A stretch of 64,000 bases of DNA from Paraburkholderia sediminicola. GTDB lineage: Bacteria; Pseudomonadota; Gammaproteobacteria; Burkholderiales; Burkholderiaceae. Positions 16,978 to 26,758 of the stretch are shown piece by piece. A program made the translations under genes and the position numbers. The notes beneath the pieces are model-generated. The model was not told the DNA's origin, searched no databases, and saw only the letters and a list, made by a program, of their open reading frames with translations. The number at the start of each line of letters is the position of its first letter. The first letter of the stretch is position 1. Where the stretch lies: positions 1 to 64,000 of the forward strand of contig NZ_CADIKC010000023.1 of NCBI RefSeq assembly GCF_902859805.1, given 5' to 3'.

Positions 16978-17760
16978 ATGGTGCAGACTCGGAACGTTGT
17001 TATTACTGGTGCCGGAACGGGAGTTGGACAAGCGTGCGCGCGGCTTTTTGCTTCCCAGGGTGCGTGCGTTGCGCTTGTAGGCAGACGGCGCGCTCCACTG
17101 GAGGATGTGGCTGCAGAAACCGGCGGTCTGATACTCGAAGGTGATGCATCGAAGGAGAGTGACTGGTCGAGGTTCATGGAGCAGCTGGATGATCAGGGCG
17201 GCATTGATGCGTTGATTGCGTGCGCTGGAGGGCTCGGAGCCGGTACTGCGCTGGAAACAACAGACGACGCCTGGGCGGCAGCGTTGCGTGCGAATCTTGA
17301 TACTGCGTTTGTGGGCGCGCGCGCCTGTCTGCCCGGGTTGATAAAGCGCAATGGATCGATCGTGTGCGTCGGGTCGATCTCGTCGCTGGCAGCGGCGTCG
17401 GCCATGTGCGGCTACACCACCGCGAAGCATGCGCTGCTCGGCCTGGTCAAGTCGCTGGCGCGTGACTACGGTCCTTCCGGAGTACGTGTCAATGCCGTAT
17501 GCCCAGGGTGGGTTCGCACACCAATGGCTGACGAAGAGATGCAACCGCTGATGCAGTGTTACGGTTGCTCGCTTGATGACGCGTACCAACGCGTATGTGC
17601 TGATGTGCCGTTACGACGTGCGGCAAGTGCGGAGGAGATCGCGAGTGTTTGCGCCTTTCTCGCGTCGCCGGCCGCCGCAATCATCACGGGTGCCGTGCTA
17701 GTCGCCGATGGTGGTTCATCCATCGTTGACGTGCCGACTCTAGTGTTCGATCGTTTATGA
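16978..17760 (+). CDS. Short-chain dehydrogenase/reductase (SDR)
   Basis: 260 residues, classical SDR length. Cofactor motif TGAGTGVGQ (10-18), the structural-motif Asn replaced by ACAGG in this copy, catalytic Ser in VGSISS (about 138), YTTAK giving the Tyr-x-x-x-Lys pair (about 151-155), and a C-terminal ADGGSS. It should oxidise or reduce a hydroxyl/keto group with NAD(P). It ends 14 bp from the convergent TetR gene. In this cluster it could process a beta-hydroxylated amine or its deaminated product; that is inference. Confidence 0.88.
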   Translation: MVQTRNVVITGAGTGVGQACARLFASQGACVALVGRRRAPLEDVAAETGGLILEGDASKESDWSRFMEQLDDQGGIDALIACAGGLGAGTALETTDDAWAAALRANLDTAFVGARACLPGLIKRNGSIVCVGSISSLAAASAMCGYTTAKHALLGLVKSLARDYGPSGVRVNAVCPGWVRTPMADEEMQPLMQCYGCSLDDAYQRVCADVPLRRAASAEEIASVCAFLASPAAAIITGAVLVADGGSSIVDVPTLVFDRL

Positions 17761-17774
17761 ACCGATGAATCGCT

Positions 17775-18491
17775 TCACTTCCTATCAGCCGTATTCGAGG
17801 GCGCCGTAGCCAGAGACATCACCGCACGCGCCAACTCGGCTTCAATACCCTTGAGATCGCGTGGGAACGATGTACGCTGAGGAATAAGGATCATTATTCC
17901 TTCAATCTGGCATGCAATGAGTGCCGCTCTCAACATACATTCCTGCTCGGTGAGAGCCGGGTTGATCCGGGCAACGAAACGAGAAAAGACGCTACGTTGC
18001 GCCTTGTAAATGCGGTCTACGATCTCGCGTGCGAAACCCTGCGTCTGCGCGAGAGCCCAGATGTTGAAGAAGACGGACTGCACTCGCGGCTTCTTGAGCT
18101 CGGCGACCGAGTTCCGCACGACGGTTTCCAGACGCCCGGTCGGACTGAGCCTCGTGTCTTGTTCAACCGCCTCGAACTGCACGAGATACTCGGATGTGAG
18201 CTGAGTGATCACTGCACCGAGCAAGTCTTCGCGCGTTTTGAAGTGGAACTGAAGGTTCGACAGGCTAATGCCTGCGGCGCCCGCGACCTTGCGCATGGTG
18301 AGCTCGCCGTACCCCTCTTCCGAAAGCATGTCGGCGGCCAACGTCAGAATGCGTGCGGTCGTGTCGCGTCCGCGTTTGTTCGACACCCGCGCGGCTGGTA
18401 TCTCCGTCGAACTATCGACCGAAGCACCGGTGTGCAGTGCGGATTTTGAATCATTGGCAACCAGCCGTGCATTGGCGACACTGCGGGGCAT
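17775..18491 (-). CDS. TetR-family transcriptional regulator
   Basis: 238 residues. After a ~40-residue basic leader, the TetR HTH runs through TARILTLAADMLSEEGYGEL, TMRKVAGAAGISLSNLQFHF and KTREDLLGAVI. The remainder is an all-helical ligand-binding and dimer domain. GGAG lies six bases before the ATG. It is divergent from a porin gene, and the intergenic region holds a perfect 36-bp palindrome that is an obvious candidate for its operator. Confidence 0.88.
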   Translation of the reverse strand: MPRSVANARLVANDSKSALHTGASVDSSTEIPAARVSNKRGRDTTARILTLAADMLSEEGYGELTMRKVAGAAGISLSNLQFHFKTREDLLGAVITQLTSEYLVQFEAVEQDTRLSPTGRLETVVRNSVAELKKPRVQSVFFNIWALAQTQGFAREIVDRIYKAQRSVFSRFVARINPALTEQECMLRAALIACQIEGIMILIPQRTSFPRDLKGIEAELARAVMSLATAPSNTADRK

Positions 18492-18585
18492 TCACTGCTC
18501 CATAACGCGTTTTCGAGCGCCTATTTTCTCGCATTTCCAGCTTATCAGATAGGGGAAAATCTCCCCTTGGTAGTTTCCCGCGTAT

Positions 18586-18621
18586 CGATAAAGAATCAGC
18601 CAAATGGCTGATTCTTTATCG
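18586..18621. promoter_or_regulatory. Perfect 36-bp palindrome, candidate TetR operator
   Basis: Two perfect 17-bp arms (18586-18602 and 18605-18621, half-site beginning CGATAAAGAATC) with a 2-bp centre, located between the divergent tetR and porin genes. There is no T-run, so a terminator is less likely than a binding site. Confidence 0.55.
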
Positions 18622-18711
18622 AACCCGTCCAATAAGAATGTTCGAAATCGGTTCGGCTTTGCGCGTAGTGGGCCGAGACGGACATGACAATGATTTTAAG
18701 GAGACGGAGCG

Positions 18712-19932
18712 GTGAATCGGACACATCAAATGCTGGCAGTGGGCGTTGCAGGCTTGACGGTGATGGGTTTATCACAGTTAGCGCATGCCCAGAGCAGCGT
18801 TACGCTTTATGGCACGATCGACGCGGGCCTGACTTACGTGAATAACCAGCAGGTGGCGCGACCGGACGGCGGGGTCAGTGGGAAAAGCTTATGGTCCATG
18901 ACGACAGGAAATCTTGCTCCCGCTGCGTTCGGCATCCGCGGCACGGAAGACCTGGGCGGTGGAACGAGCGCCATATTCAATCTCCAAAATTATTTCCTTG
19001 TGAACAATGGCGCGATGTTCCAGGCGAACAACCTCTTCGATGCAACAGCGATGGTCGGCCTTAAGTCAGAGAAATGGGGCCAGCTGACTTTAGGGCGGCA
19101 ATTCGACTCTTACACAAACGCGGTAGCTCCGTTTGCCGTTAGCAACAACTGGGCAGGCCCATTTGGTGCGCATTTCGGTGATATCGACAACCTCAATGCC
19201 GCGTTCAATCTGAATAACAGTGTCCAATATCAAAGTCCGGCATTCTACGGATTGAGCGTTGGAGGAACCTTCAGCCTGGGTAACCAGGCTGGCGCGTTCG
19301 CCACCAATCGTGCATGGGCTTTGGGCACCACATATCAGCTGGGAGGCTTGTCTTTAGGCGCCGGCTATCTGTCGTTGCGTAACCCGCTCGACGCGGCTCT
19401 GGGCGGGCAAGCGGGATATATCGGCGAATTGAGCTGCGGCCAGAGTCCTGCCAGCTATTGTGGACTCCACGATGCAGACGAGCTGAGGACATTTGGCCTC
19501 GGGGGAAGCTACGCATTTGGAGATCTGCTCGTGAGCGGCACGCTGACGCGAGCGAAGCTCCTCGCTAGCCGGTATCTGACGGCCACTGGCGGACCGGTCA
19601 GTGACGTGCGTTTCGATACAGTAGAACTGGGAGGGCTGTATAACGTGACGCCTGCGGTGCAGCTCGGCCTAGCCTACGCCTACACGCGCGCTGACATACG
19701 CGCAACTGACTCGGGAACCAACATACACAAGATTTCGATTGGCGGTATCTACAACCTGTCGAAGCGTACCCAGCTTTACGCGACAGGAAACTTTGAAAAA
19801 ATGAGTGGCGCAGGACTCGGTATCAATCCTGTTACGGGATCCTTCGAAAATTATGCGCAGTTAGCGTATTTGGGTACTTCTAATTCTTCGACACAGCTTC
19901 AAGTCTCCGTCGGCATAAAACACACCTTCTAG
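18712..19932 (+). CDS. General porin (Burkholderiaceae type)
   Basis: 406 residues starting at GTG, with GGAGACGGAGC just upstream. Signal peptide residues 1-26 (cleavage after AHA), then the characteristic mature start QSSVTLYGTIDAGLTYVN. The body is a 16-strand-type porin with GIRGTEDLGGG and the loop-3-region FGRQ-like LGRQFDSY, ending in the outer-membrane signature IKHTF. It forms an outer-membrane channel for small solutes. It is divergent from a TetR gene with a palindrome between, so it is probably derepressed with the adjacent catabolic genes. Confidence 0.92.
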   Translation: MNRTHQMLAVGVAGLTVMGLSQLAHAQSSVTLYGTIDAGLTYVNNQQVARPDGGVSGKSLWSMTTGNLAPAAFGIRGTEDLGGGTSAIFNLQNYFLVNNGAMFQANNLFDATAMVGLKSEKWGQLTLGRQFDSYTNAVAPFAVSNNWAGPFGAHFGDIDNLNAAFNLNNSVQYQSPAFYGLSVGGTFSLGNQAGAFATNRAWALGTTYQLGGLSLGAGYLSLRNPLDAALGGQAGYIGELSCGQSPASYCGLHDADELRTFGLGGSYAFGDLLVSGTLTRAKLLASRYLTATGGPVSDVRFDTVELGGLYNVTPAVQLGLAYAYTRADIRATDSGTNIHKISIGGIYNLSKRTQLYATGNFEKMSGAGLGINPVTGSFENYAQLAYLGTSNSSTQLQVSVGIKHTF

Positions 19933-20205
19933 TGGGCGGTGTCGAGTCGCGTCCCCTTTCCGTTATTCGCCGTCACGGCGTTCGGAACGCTCGAACTGAG
20001 CGCAACAAAAAAGGCCGCCGGGGACGCCACGGGCTGCTCGAAGTACGTATTGTCCGCGCGTCGAGGGCCATGCCACAGACGGTTAAATTCTAGCTGCCCA
20101 TAGCGGCCCCGCACAACGGCGCTGCGAGGGGTTGCCCCACCGTGAGACGCAGGCGGCACAGCGGGCCGGACTGCAGCCACGCTGCACTTTCGCGGCAGAA
20201 TAAGA

Positions 20206-20228
20206 AAGGCCCGCGCGAAGCGGGCCTT
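20206..20228. terminator. Bidirectional stem-loop terminator
   Basis: AAGGCCCGC (20206-20214) pairs with GCGGGCCTT (20220-20228) around a 5-base loop. On the minus strand it is followed by TTCTTATT and lies just after the stop of the gene at 20242; on the plus strand it is followed by GTTTT. Confidence 0.65.
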
Positions 20229-20241
20229 GTTTTGCGCAAAT

Positions 20242-20454
20242 CTACCACGCCGGTCCGTCGACAACATCGAAGGGTGTGCGGGCTTGCATCTTTGCGATCC
20301 GAACGTTGTCCGGCTTGCCTAGCTGATGGCTGTGGACTTCCACGTAGCCCCCGTCGTAACCGATTGGCGTCACAGAGGCCACCTCGTAGCGGACCATCCC
20401 GGCGTGAATCCACACGTCCCCGGCCTGCAGGTCCTTCGCTTCCTTGGTTGGCAT
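20242..20454 (-). CDS. Small soluble protein of unknown function
   Basis: 70 residues (MPTKEAKDLQAGDVWI to the end). The ATG is chosen because GGAG lies nine bases upstream; an ATG nine codons earlier is also in frame. The sequence alternates as if all-beta (DVWIHAGMVRYEVASVTPIG), like small SH3-type folds. No function is recognised. A strong terminator follows directly. Confidence 0.55.
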   Translation of the reverse strand: MPTKEAKDLQAGDVWIHAGMVRYEVASVTPIGYDGGYVEVHSHQLGKPDNVRIAKMQARTPFDVVDGPAW

Positions 20455-20503
20455 ATGGTGGTACTCCAGTTTGACGCGCACTACGCGCGGTCAACGAAAC
20501 CCT

Positions 20504-20836
20504 TCAATTGCGAGGCGGGCCCAGCACCCTCTCGCCATAGTCCGTCACGTCGAAGCGTGCGAGCGGGTAAGTTCGATCGGCGCCGTGGTTCCAGTGGACC
20601 CTGACTGATATCGAACCCGGGAGCGGCTTCGTATAGCCGCCGTAGAACGTCTCGCCCTTGCCATTGAAACCCCGCGTAATCCAATGGTCCGCCGCGGGAT
20701 CGTCGGGGCAATGCGCGTTGGTCAGTTCGAGGCCCGCGCCAGTCTTGTCCGACGTGGCGGCCAGCGCCCCCGTCGCGTGCGCGGCGGGGGTGGCGAACGC
20801 GGTCGCGATCGCCAGCATGGTGATCAGCTTCCTCAT
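20504..20836 (-). CDS. Small secreted protein of unknown function
   Basis: 110 residues. Signal peptide MRKLITMLAIATAFATPAAHA with a clear Ala-x-Ala site. The mature part is ~88 residues with WITRGFNGKGETFYGGYT and a single Cys. No family is recognised. It lies 49 bp upstream of the 20242-20454 gene in the same direction, perhaps in one transcript. Confidence 0.55.
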   Translation of the reverse strand: MRKLITMLAIATAFATPAAHATGALAATSDKTGAGLELTNAHCPDDPAADHWITRGFNGKGETFYGGYTKPLPGSISVRVHWNHGADRTYPLARFDVTDYGERVLGPPRN

Positions 20837-20868
20837 AGTGTCCTCTTTCCGGCTGACACCGCCTAGAC

Positions 20869-21126
20869 TTAGTGATGCGGCAGCACAAGGCGGCGCACAT
20901 ACGACCGATATGACTTCACCAGCGCGGCGCGCTCGTCGTCACCCGGGCGCTCGACATATGCGGCAAGCTGATCGTCGAGCTTACCCATGAAGGTCTCGTG
21001 CTTCGCCTTCAGGTCGGCGCGGTGCCCGTCGCTCTTGATCGCCTGCCGCGGAAGCAACAGGTCGATCCATAAAGCGCGTAGCGTATCGCGCTCCGTTGCG
21101 TGTGCCTCGACATAGGTGGCGAGCAT
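20869..21126 (-). CDS. Small helical protein of unknown function, possibly a 3' fragment
   Basis: 85 residues, amphipathic and helical (DTLRALWIDLLLPRQAIK). The reading frame continues open for some 25 codons upstream of this ATG towards the end of the TetR gene without a start codon, so this may be the tail of a truncated protein. Not recognised. Confidence 0.35.
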   Translation of the reverse strand: MLATYVEAHATERDTLRALWIDLLLPRQAIKSDGHRADLKAKHETFMGKLDDQLAAYVERPGDDERAALVKSYRSYVRRLVLPHH

Positions 21127-21192
21127 CTCGCGTGCTTCCGTTTCACGCTTGCGGCCGGAGATTTGCGAGTGCGGCGTTAGGGTCGCAGCGGT

Positions 21193-21864
21193 TCAGCCGA
21201 GCATGGCTAAAGCACTCGTCAGAATGGCACGTTTGAATTCCTTGCCGCGCCGCGGTAAGGAAGTGAACGGACTCAACACATGGCTATAGACGACCGTTTT
21301 GCTGATGCCATTGGCGAGCATCATGAACATGATGTCGGGATCCTGCCGCGGTATCTCACCTGCTTCGATCGCGTCGATGAGCAACGGCACGAGCACGTCA
21401 TGAAACGGCCGCACCACACGCTCGATCAGCAGGTTTAGGCGCTCTCCCGTTTCGGTTGCGGCAGTCGAAAAAAACATGCCAACGTCTGGTGTCAGAAACA
21501 CCTGGTCGATCAGGATCGACACGGCGCCCTCGACACGCGCTCGCGGTCCGAGATCTGGAATCTCCCCCAAGGCGGTGGTCTTCGCGAGCATGGGAGCCGC
21601 TTCGTCGGCGATCTGGTCCACCACTGCGATCCACAGCGCTTCCTTCGAACCGTAGTGATGGCCAACCAGCGCGGGGTCGACTCCCGACGCCCTGGCGATT
21701 TCGCGCACGCTCGTCGCCTCATAGCCGCTCCTCGCGAATGCCCTTCGGGCGCTGCGCAGCAATGCGTAGGCACCACCCGCGTCACTGCACGCTGGACGTC
21801 CGCGCGATCGACGCAGCGTGGGAGGCGTCGTGACGCACTGGGCCTGGTCGTTAAGGTGTTTCAT
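21193..21864 (-). CDS. TetR/AcrR-family transcriptional regulator
   Basis: 223 residues from the ATG at MKHLNDQ; an in-frame ATG at 21945 adds 27 unlikely residues, and neither start has a strong ribosome site. The TetR HTH is clear: LLRSARRAFARSGYEATSV, REIARASGVDPALVGHHYGS, then KEALWIAVV. The ligand domain fills the rest. It is divergent from the broken NADH dehydrogenase gene, which it may once have regulated. Confidence 0.82.
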   Translation of the reverse strand: MKHLNDQAQCVTTPPTLRRSRGRPACSDAGGAYALLRSARRAFARSGYEATSVREIARASGVDPALVGHHYGSKEALWIAVVDQIADEAAPMLAKTTALGEIPDLGPRARVEGAVSILIDQVFLTPDVGMFFSTAATETGERLNLLIERVVRPFHDVLVPLLIDAIEAGEIPRQDPDIMFMMLANGISKTVVYSHVLSPFTSLPRRGKEFKRAILTSALAMLG

Positions 21865-22000
21865 CGGCGACGGTAGGTCGTCTTCAGGGAAAGCTAGAAT
21901 TTTAACGCATGCCGCACCGTGAATATCAGCACACCGGTTTGACATGAACTCATCGAAATCTTAGTATCACATTAATTCAACACTCGTAGAATTCTTGATC

Positions 22001-23282
22001 ATGTGCCAGACCACCCGGATCGTCATCGTCGGCGGCGGTATCGCTGGACTCTGCTCGCGACCAGGCTGGGCGACACGCTTGGCCGCAGCGGCCGCGCTCA
22101 GGTCACATTGATCGACAAAAGCGCGACCCATATCTGGAAGCCCATGCTGCACACGATCGCGGCAGGCACTCGCGATGTCCAGCAACAGCAGGTCATCTAT
22201 CTCGCCCACGCCCGCGACCACGGCTTAAGCTATCAGCCCGGCGAAATGGAAGGCCTGGACTGCAATGCGCGCATCGTCAAGCTGGCTGCGCTGCGTTCGA
22301 AAGGGGGGGAAAGTTATGATCGGCGCGCGCACGGTCGAATACGATGTACTAGTTCTTGCGTTAGGCAGTCGCGCCAACCCCAGGCATACTCGATCATTGC
22401 CATTTCATTAACAGCCAGGCACAGGCTGAAGTCTTCAACGAAGCATTGCGAATCCGCATGTTTCAGAGCGTTGTGACAAACAGCCCGTTGCGCGTGTCTA
22501 TCGTCGGCGCCGGAGCGACCGACGTCGAACTGGCAGCGGAATTGAGCCGCTTGCTCGAAGTGGCGTCGAGTTACGGCGACCCCAGCCTTCGCTCACGTCT
22601 GAACCTCACCGTCTATGAAAGCGCACCGCGCGTACTCGCGGCGTTTCCGCCGGCGGTGTCAGAGTCCAGCGAGGAACAGTTACGGCATATCGGTTTCACG
22701 GTGCGAACGGGCACACGGGTGACCGCGGCCGAACCCGATGGACTCCGGTTGGGTGACGGCAGCCAGCAGGCGGCGGATTTGATGGTATGGGCGGCGGGCG
22801 TCAAAGCCCCTGATTTTCTGGGCAAACTGGACGGGATCGAGAGCAATCGTTCCAATCCGATCATCGTCAGGCCAACCCTGCAGACGCAGGACGACGATAC
22901 GCTATTCGCCCTCGGCGATTGCCCGACGTTGACGCTTGCCGGCAAAGAACATCCCCTCGCACCCACAGCGCAAGTCGCCACGCAACAGGCACGACATCTC
23001 GCAAAATACTTGCCAGCATGGCTCGATGGCGGCTCATTGCCCGACTTTGCATTTCACGACTTCGGCGCGCTGGTGTCGCTGAGCGACTACAACGCTTTTG
23101 GAACGCTCGGGCAGTTCGGGGTCTTCCGTGGCGGGTTCATCAAAGGCCGATTCGCGCAACTCAGTCACGCTATGCTCTACCGGCAACATCAGCATGCTTT
23201 GCACGGTTTCCGCAAGGCCATGACGCTGTGGACCGCTGAGCGGATCAAGGGATTCGTTCAGCCGAAGATACGGTTGAGCTAA
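22001..23282 (+). pseudogene. Type II NADH dehydrogenase (ndh-like), frameshifted
   Basis: The pieces are collinear with a ~430-residue NDH-2 flavoprotein but lie in different frames. The FAD motif IVIVGGGIAGL is at 22019-22051. LLATRLGDTLGRSGRAQVTL, with WKPMLHTIAAGT, follows in another frame from about 22060. VEYDVLVLALGS is in a third frame near 22335. The NAD-binding half IVGAGATDVELAAELSRLLE continues to 23282 with FALGDC and APTAQVA. There are at least three frame changes and a short loss after ALGSRANP. In the second dinucleotide motif Asp replaces the Gly usual after GAT. If the breaks are real, no active enzyme is made. Confidence 0.8.
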
Positions 23283-23589
23283 ACGTACCTCGCTTTTGAC
23301 AGGAGTACTGTCATGGATCAATACGTGACGGCCGACATTGCGTGGCAGTGCACTGTCTGCAACTCTATGAGGGATGCGCGCATCAATTGACGGCTCGAGT
23401 CAGGCATATAGTTGATTCGCACGGATCGAGCAGCCTGCCGGTCAAGAACCGTAGATCAAAATAAATTCGTCACCGTTTACAAAATATGATTGTCAATTGA
23501 TTTAATGGCAACCATGCTGAGCGACAAACACCATAAATCAATAGATTAGAGACCCCAACAGGAACTCTCGCCGCTTCCTTTCATCGCCA
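23283..23589. other. Intergenic stretch, no recognisable gene
   Basis: About 300 bp with lower GC towards 23520. Nothing that I can name. Confidence 0.4.
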
Positions 23590-23942
23590 GAAGCACCAGA
23601 GCAGCTTGCCCACACGGGAGGTCAGCACATGTCGTGCGGCCTTTTCCGTTTCGGTCCGCGCACGCATGCCCTTGATGATCTTTCAAGCTATCTCACGCGC
23701 ATTGAAATATGGAACCGGTCCAGCAGGGGCGTGGAGGAAAACGGCAATCGCTTAGCGATTGACTGTAGGCCATTTGCACCATCTGTGACGACCGACGGTT
23801 TCGGTTGATCGCTTCCGGATGTGGCTTTTATAAGGGTGGTAAGCCGCTCCACCATATCCGGCAACCTGTTTCTCACGAACGCGAATACGCGCGAAGTCTG
23901 GTCTTTGGCGCTCAGGCGCCCGTTAGAACCGGGGTGCCGCAA
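23590..23942 (-). pseudogene. Transposase fragment (ISKra4-like)
   Basis: The 23942-23688 frame contains VVTDGANGLQSI and LLDRFHISMRVR, typical of the catalytic core region of ISKra4-type transposases. A second frame continues the homology (MRARTETEKAARHVLTSRVG, then KLLWCFWR) to about 23590. Both ends are missing and a frameshift separates the two parts. Confidence 0.55.
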
Positions 23943-24024
23943 ATCAGAATGTTCGAGCTTTGAGGAGTGGTCGCAATGCGGATAGTGATTTTCATCCCAA
24001 CCGGATCGCTTCTCGCCCGCCTGG

Positions 24025-25554
24025 TCAGTGCGGCGTCGAAAGGCGTCTGAAACGCTTCCACAGCTTCTTCAATGTCTCGTAGTCGGCAGCCACCAGCGAA
24101 GCCAGATAGCCGCGCGCGAAGGCTGCTCCCGAGGCCACCTCAGGAGCGGTACGCGGCAACGCTTTCAAAAGCTGGTCCGCAACAACGGCATCATTGCGCC
24201 AACCCAGATCGTCCTGAAGCGCCGTCAACGCTTCGACATAGTGCCGAACGGCCCGCCTCGGATACAGAGACGCAAAAAACTCAGTCGCGTATCGCACTTT
24301 CTTCGCCGCGATACGGGCGCGGTGCCGACTGCGATCGTCGATATCGGCCAGACCCTTGCCGCGCTTGAGCAGTTTCACTTGCCGACGCCGCACTACATCT
24401 GCGGCAAATTGCCTGGCGGATTTGCTGATCGCGTCGCGCTGTTCATCGGACATTCCCTCGCGCCATCCTTTCTGGTTCAGCCACAATGCGAGTTGCAGAA
24501 CGAGACGTGTGTAGCGAGCCGATTCGACTGCGGCAGCCGCGCGCGCCCGGTTGTTCACTGCAATCCGCTCGCATGCCTGCCGCACGGGCTGGATTTCTTC
24601 CTCGTGCGCGCTCACGCCCGTATGCTCGAGCGTCGATCCTGCCAGCACCTCCCAGTCGCGCGCGGCACCGAGCTCCGCTGCGATCCAGCGCAGTTCTTCA
24701 TCGAGACCGTCAAAAGCAGGAATGACCTTCGCAAACAGGTCGAGCGCCGAGCGCAAACGGCGAAGCCCCACGCGCATCTGATGGACACTCGACGGATCAT
24801 GGCCGGATACGACACCCCGTTCGTTTGCATAGACTTGATCCAGACAGTTGCGCGCGATACTGCAAAACGCATCCTCAACTGAATCCCCCTTTTCCAGTTG
24901 CACCGGCTGTGCCTTGACTGGCACACAGTGTTCGTCGATCAGAATCCCGTAGCCAAGATCACCCTTGCTGCTACGGTCGATCCGCAGTGGAACGAGGTCG
25001 AGCATCTCGAGCGCGACGCCGTACAGACTTGCAGGCTGCCCGCCCTTCAGTTCCAGCTCCACAGCCGCGATCGGCACAGAGCCCGACTCCGCGTCGACGC
25101 TACCCTCGTCGAGCGCAATCTCGAGTTCGTCCCCGGACGGTAAGCGCAACGGGAATGCCGAACGTTTGATGCGCGTGACAAAGATCGGCTTCAGCCGCCC
25201 GACAGTCGCCTCGTCGCAGATCAGTCTTCCGCATCCGCTGTCGCCGGGAATCCGCTCCCGTAGCAGCTTCAGGTTAGGGACATCGGTATCGACCGTCATC
25301 TCGAACTCGTCCCTGTCGAAGAGGCCCGCTTGCGCTGCCGCTTCAAGCTTCAATGTCTGGATTCGCTGTTCGCCGATCGCGCGTACACGCAACGAAGCCT
25401 TGCACTTGTGAAATTCCAGATCGGGGGTATCGAAATACGTGCTCGTCAACAGTCGAGGAGGACCGCCTGCGCCAGGTGACTGCGCAAGCAAAGGCATGTG
25501 CAGCAACGTATCGAGATCTTCAACGGCGACTCGCAGTTTCAACTCCCGTTCCAT
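24025..25554 (-). CDS. CYTH and CHAD domain protein
   Basis: 509 residues from the ATG preceded by AGGAGG. Residues 1-200 are a CYTH (triphosphate tunnel metalloenzyme) domain that opens with ERELKL (the ExExK motif) and has the Arg/Lys-rich beta strands expected to grip triphosphate or polyphosphate. Residues ~215-500 are a CHAD domain, an alpha-helical bundle with conserved His (SVHQMRVGLRRLRSAL, RHRARIAAKKVRYATEFF) that binds polyphosphate. Such fusions localise to polyphosphate granules. It is intact but isolated among remnants, with no ppk gene nearby. Confidence 0.9.
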   Translation of the reverse strand: MERELKLRVAVEDLDTLLHMPLLAQSPGAGGPPRLLTSTYFDTPDLEFHKCKASLRVRAIGEQRIQTLKLEAAAQAGLFDRDEFEMTVDTDVPNLKLLRERIPGDSGCGRLICDEATVGRLKPIFVTRIKRSAFPLRLPSGDELEIALDEGSVDAESGSVPIAAVELELKGGQPASLYGVALEMLDLVPLRIDRSSKGDLGYGILIDEHCVPVKAQPVQLEKGDSVEDAFCSIARNCLDQVYANERGVVSGHDPSSVHQMRVGLRRLRSALDLFAKVIPAFDGLDEELRWIAAELGAARDWEVLAGSTLEHTGVSAHEEEIQPVRQACERIAVNNRARAAAAVESARYTRLVLQLALWLNQKGWREGMSDEQRDAISKSARQFAADVVRRRQVKLLKRGKGLADIDDRSRHRARIAAKKVRYATEFFASLYPRRAVRHYVEALTALQDDLGWRNDAVVADQLLKALPRTAPEVASGAAFARGYLASLVAADYETLKKLWKRFRRLSTPH

Positions 25555-26125
25555 GCCACCTCCTGAGTAAGCTCGGAGCTTTAAGGGTACACCGAATCGG
25601 ACGGGTCGCTCGCGTGCATACGGACGATGCCCGCAACCTCCGGAGGCACCCATACTTGCTTCCAGTTGCAACTGCGCGATGGGCTCCCCCGTCAGTCCAT
25701 CACGGGGCGTCGTCCCGCGGCGCACCCCGAAAAAGCCCCCTTGTCCGGGAAATTCAACAGCACGGGGCACGCTCCTACACCGAATGCGGCATGCGGCCGC
25801 GTTTCGCTATCGCGAGTTGCAAAGTCGCCAACGTGAGCCCGTCGGACGGATCGCGAATGCTCCACTCCGCAGTCCTTCAGCGTGGCGCATCTGTATCAGC
25901 AATGTGAGATCAGCTCTACTATCATCGCGTATGCCGGCAAAGAAACACTCCACGTGCGGCTCGGTGAATCGATTGACGGTCGTTATCGCGCACTGTTCGC
26001 AATGACCCGCATATTCCGCATGATCCAAGTCATGCGTCGGGCACATTGGGTAGCCAGACAACGATAGCTATCGCTTCAAATTTAGTACAACGCGCGCCAA
26101 AAAAAGAAGTCAGAACTCGTGCAGA
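25555..26125. other. Intergenic stretch without a convincing gene
   Basis: 570 bp. Only short frames without ribosome sites are present. The end holds a 17-bp sequence (26121-26137) repeated at 33401-33417, running into the truncated GlxA-type gene. Confidence 0.4.
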
Positions 26126-26758
26126 TCAACGAGCGGTGCCTCCGAGGCGTTGCAGCGCGAGCGCTTGTGAGACCTTGGTGGCGAGTTGCTGCCCTAGACG
26201 CGCGCCGATCAGATTCAGCATCAGATCAAGCGACGCGGTACCGCCGGTACAGGTAAGTCGGTCCCGGTCTATCGCGAACCGATCATCGACAAAACGCGCC
26301 CGAGGGAACATTTCATGAAATGCGGCACGGTGCTTCCAATCCACGCTGCAGCGGTAACCGTCGAGTTGGCCGGTCGACAATAATGCATGCGCACCCAAAG
26401 AAATACCGCCAAGCGGGACTCCAAGCTCGGCGAGCATTTGTATCGTCAGACGCACCTCACTGTCTACAACATCGGGGATCCGGTTGCCTCCGCAGAAAAG
26501 CAACACGTCGGGGAGGTGCCCTGGATATAGCCTTTGCGTCGGAAGTACCGGAATTTCACCACTCGCGACCACCGGCGCGCCATCAAGCGAATAGATCGAC
26601 CAACGGTAGTGATCTGCGCCTCCGACCTCATTCGCCATCCGCAGCACTTCCAAAGCGTAAAAGAACGCAATCATGGAGAAGCCGGGCAACATCAAAAAGC
26701 CGAAGTGTTCCAAGGATGTGCCATCCGAAGCGCTCGATTCACCAGCGACTGACTCCAC
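26126..26758 (-). pseudogene. GlxA-type AraC regulator missing its DNA-binding domain
   Basis: 210 residues match only the DJ-1/PfpI-like N-terminal half of GlxA-family regulators (FGFLMLPGFSMIAFFYALEV, GGNRIPDVV, ISLGAHALLSTGQLDG, TCTGGTASLDLMLNLI). Full-length members have ~320 residues and end in two AraC helix-turn-helices. Here the frame stops right after SQALALQRLGG, within a 17-bp sequence repeated elsewhere, so it is probably a truncation. It may once have regulated the reductase fragment beside it. Confidence 0.7.
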
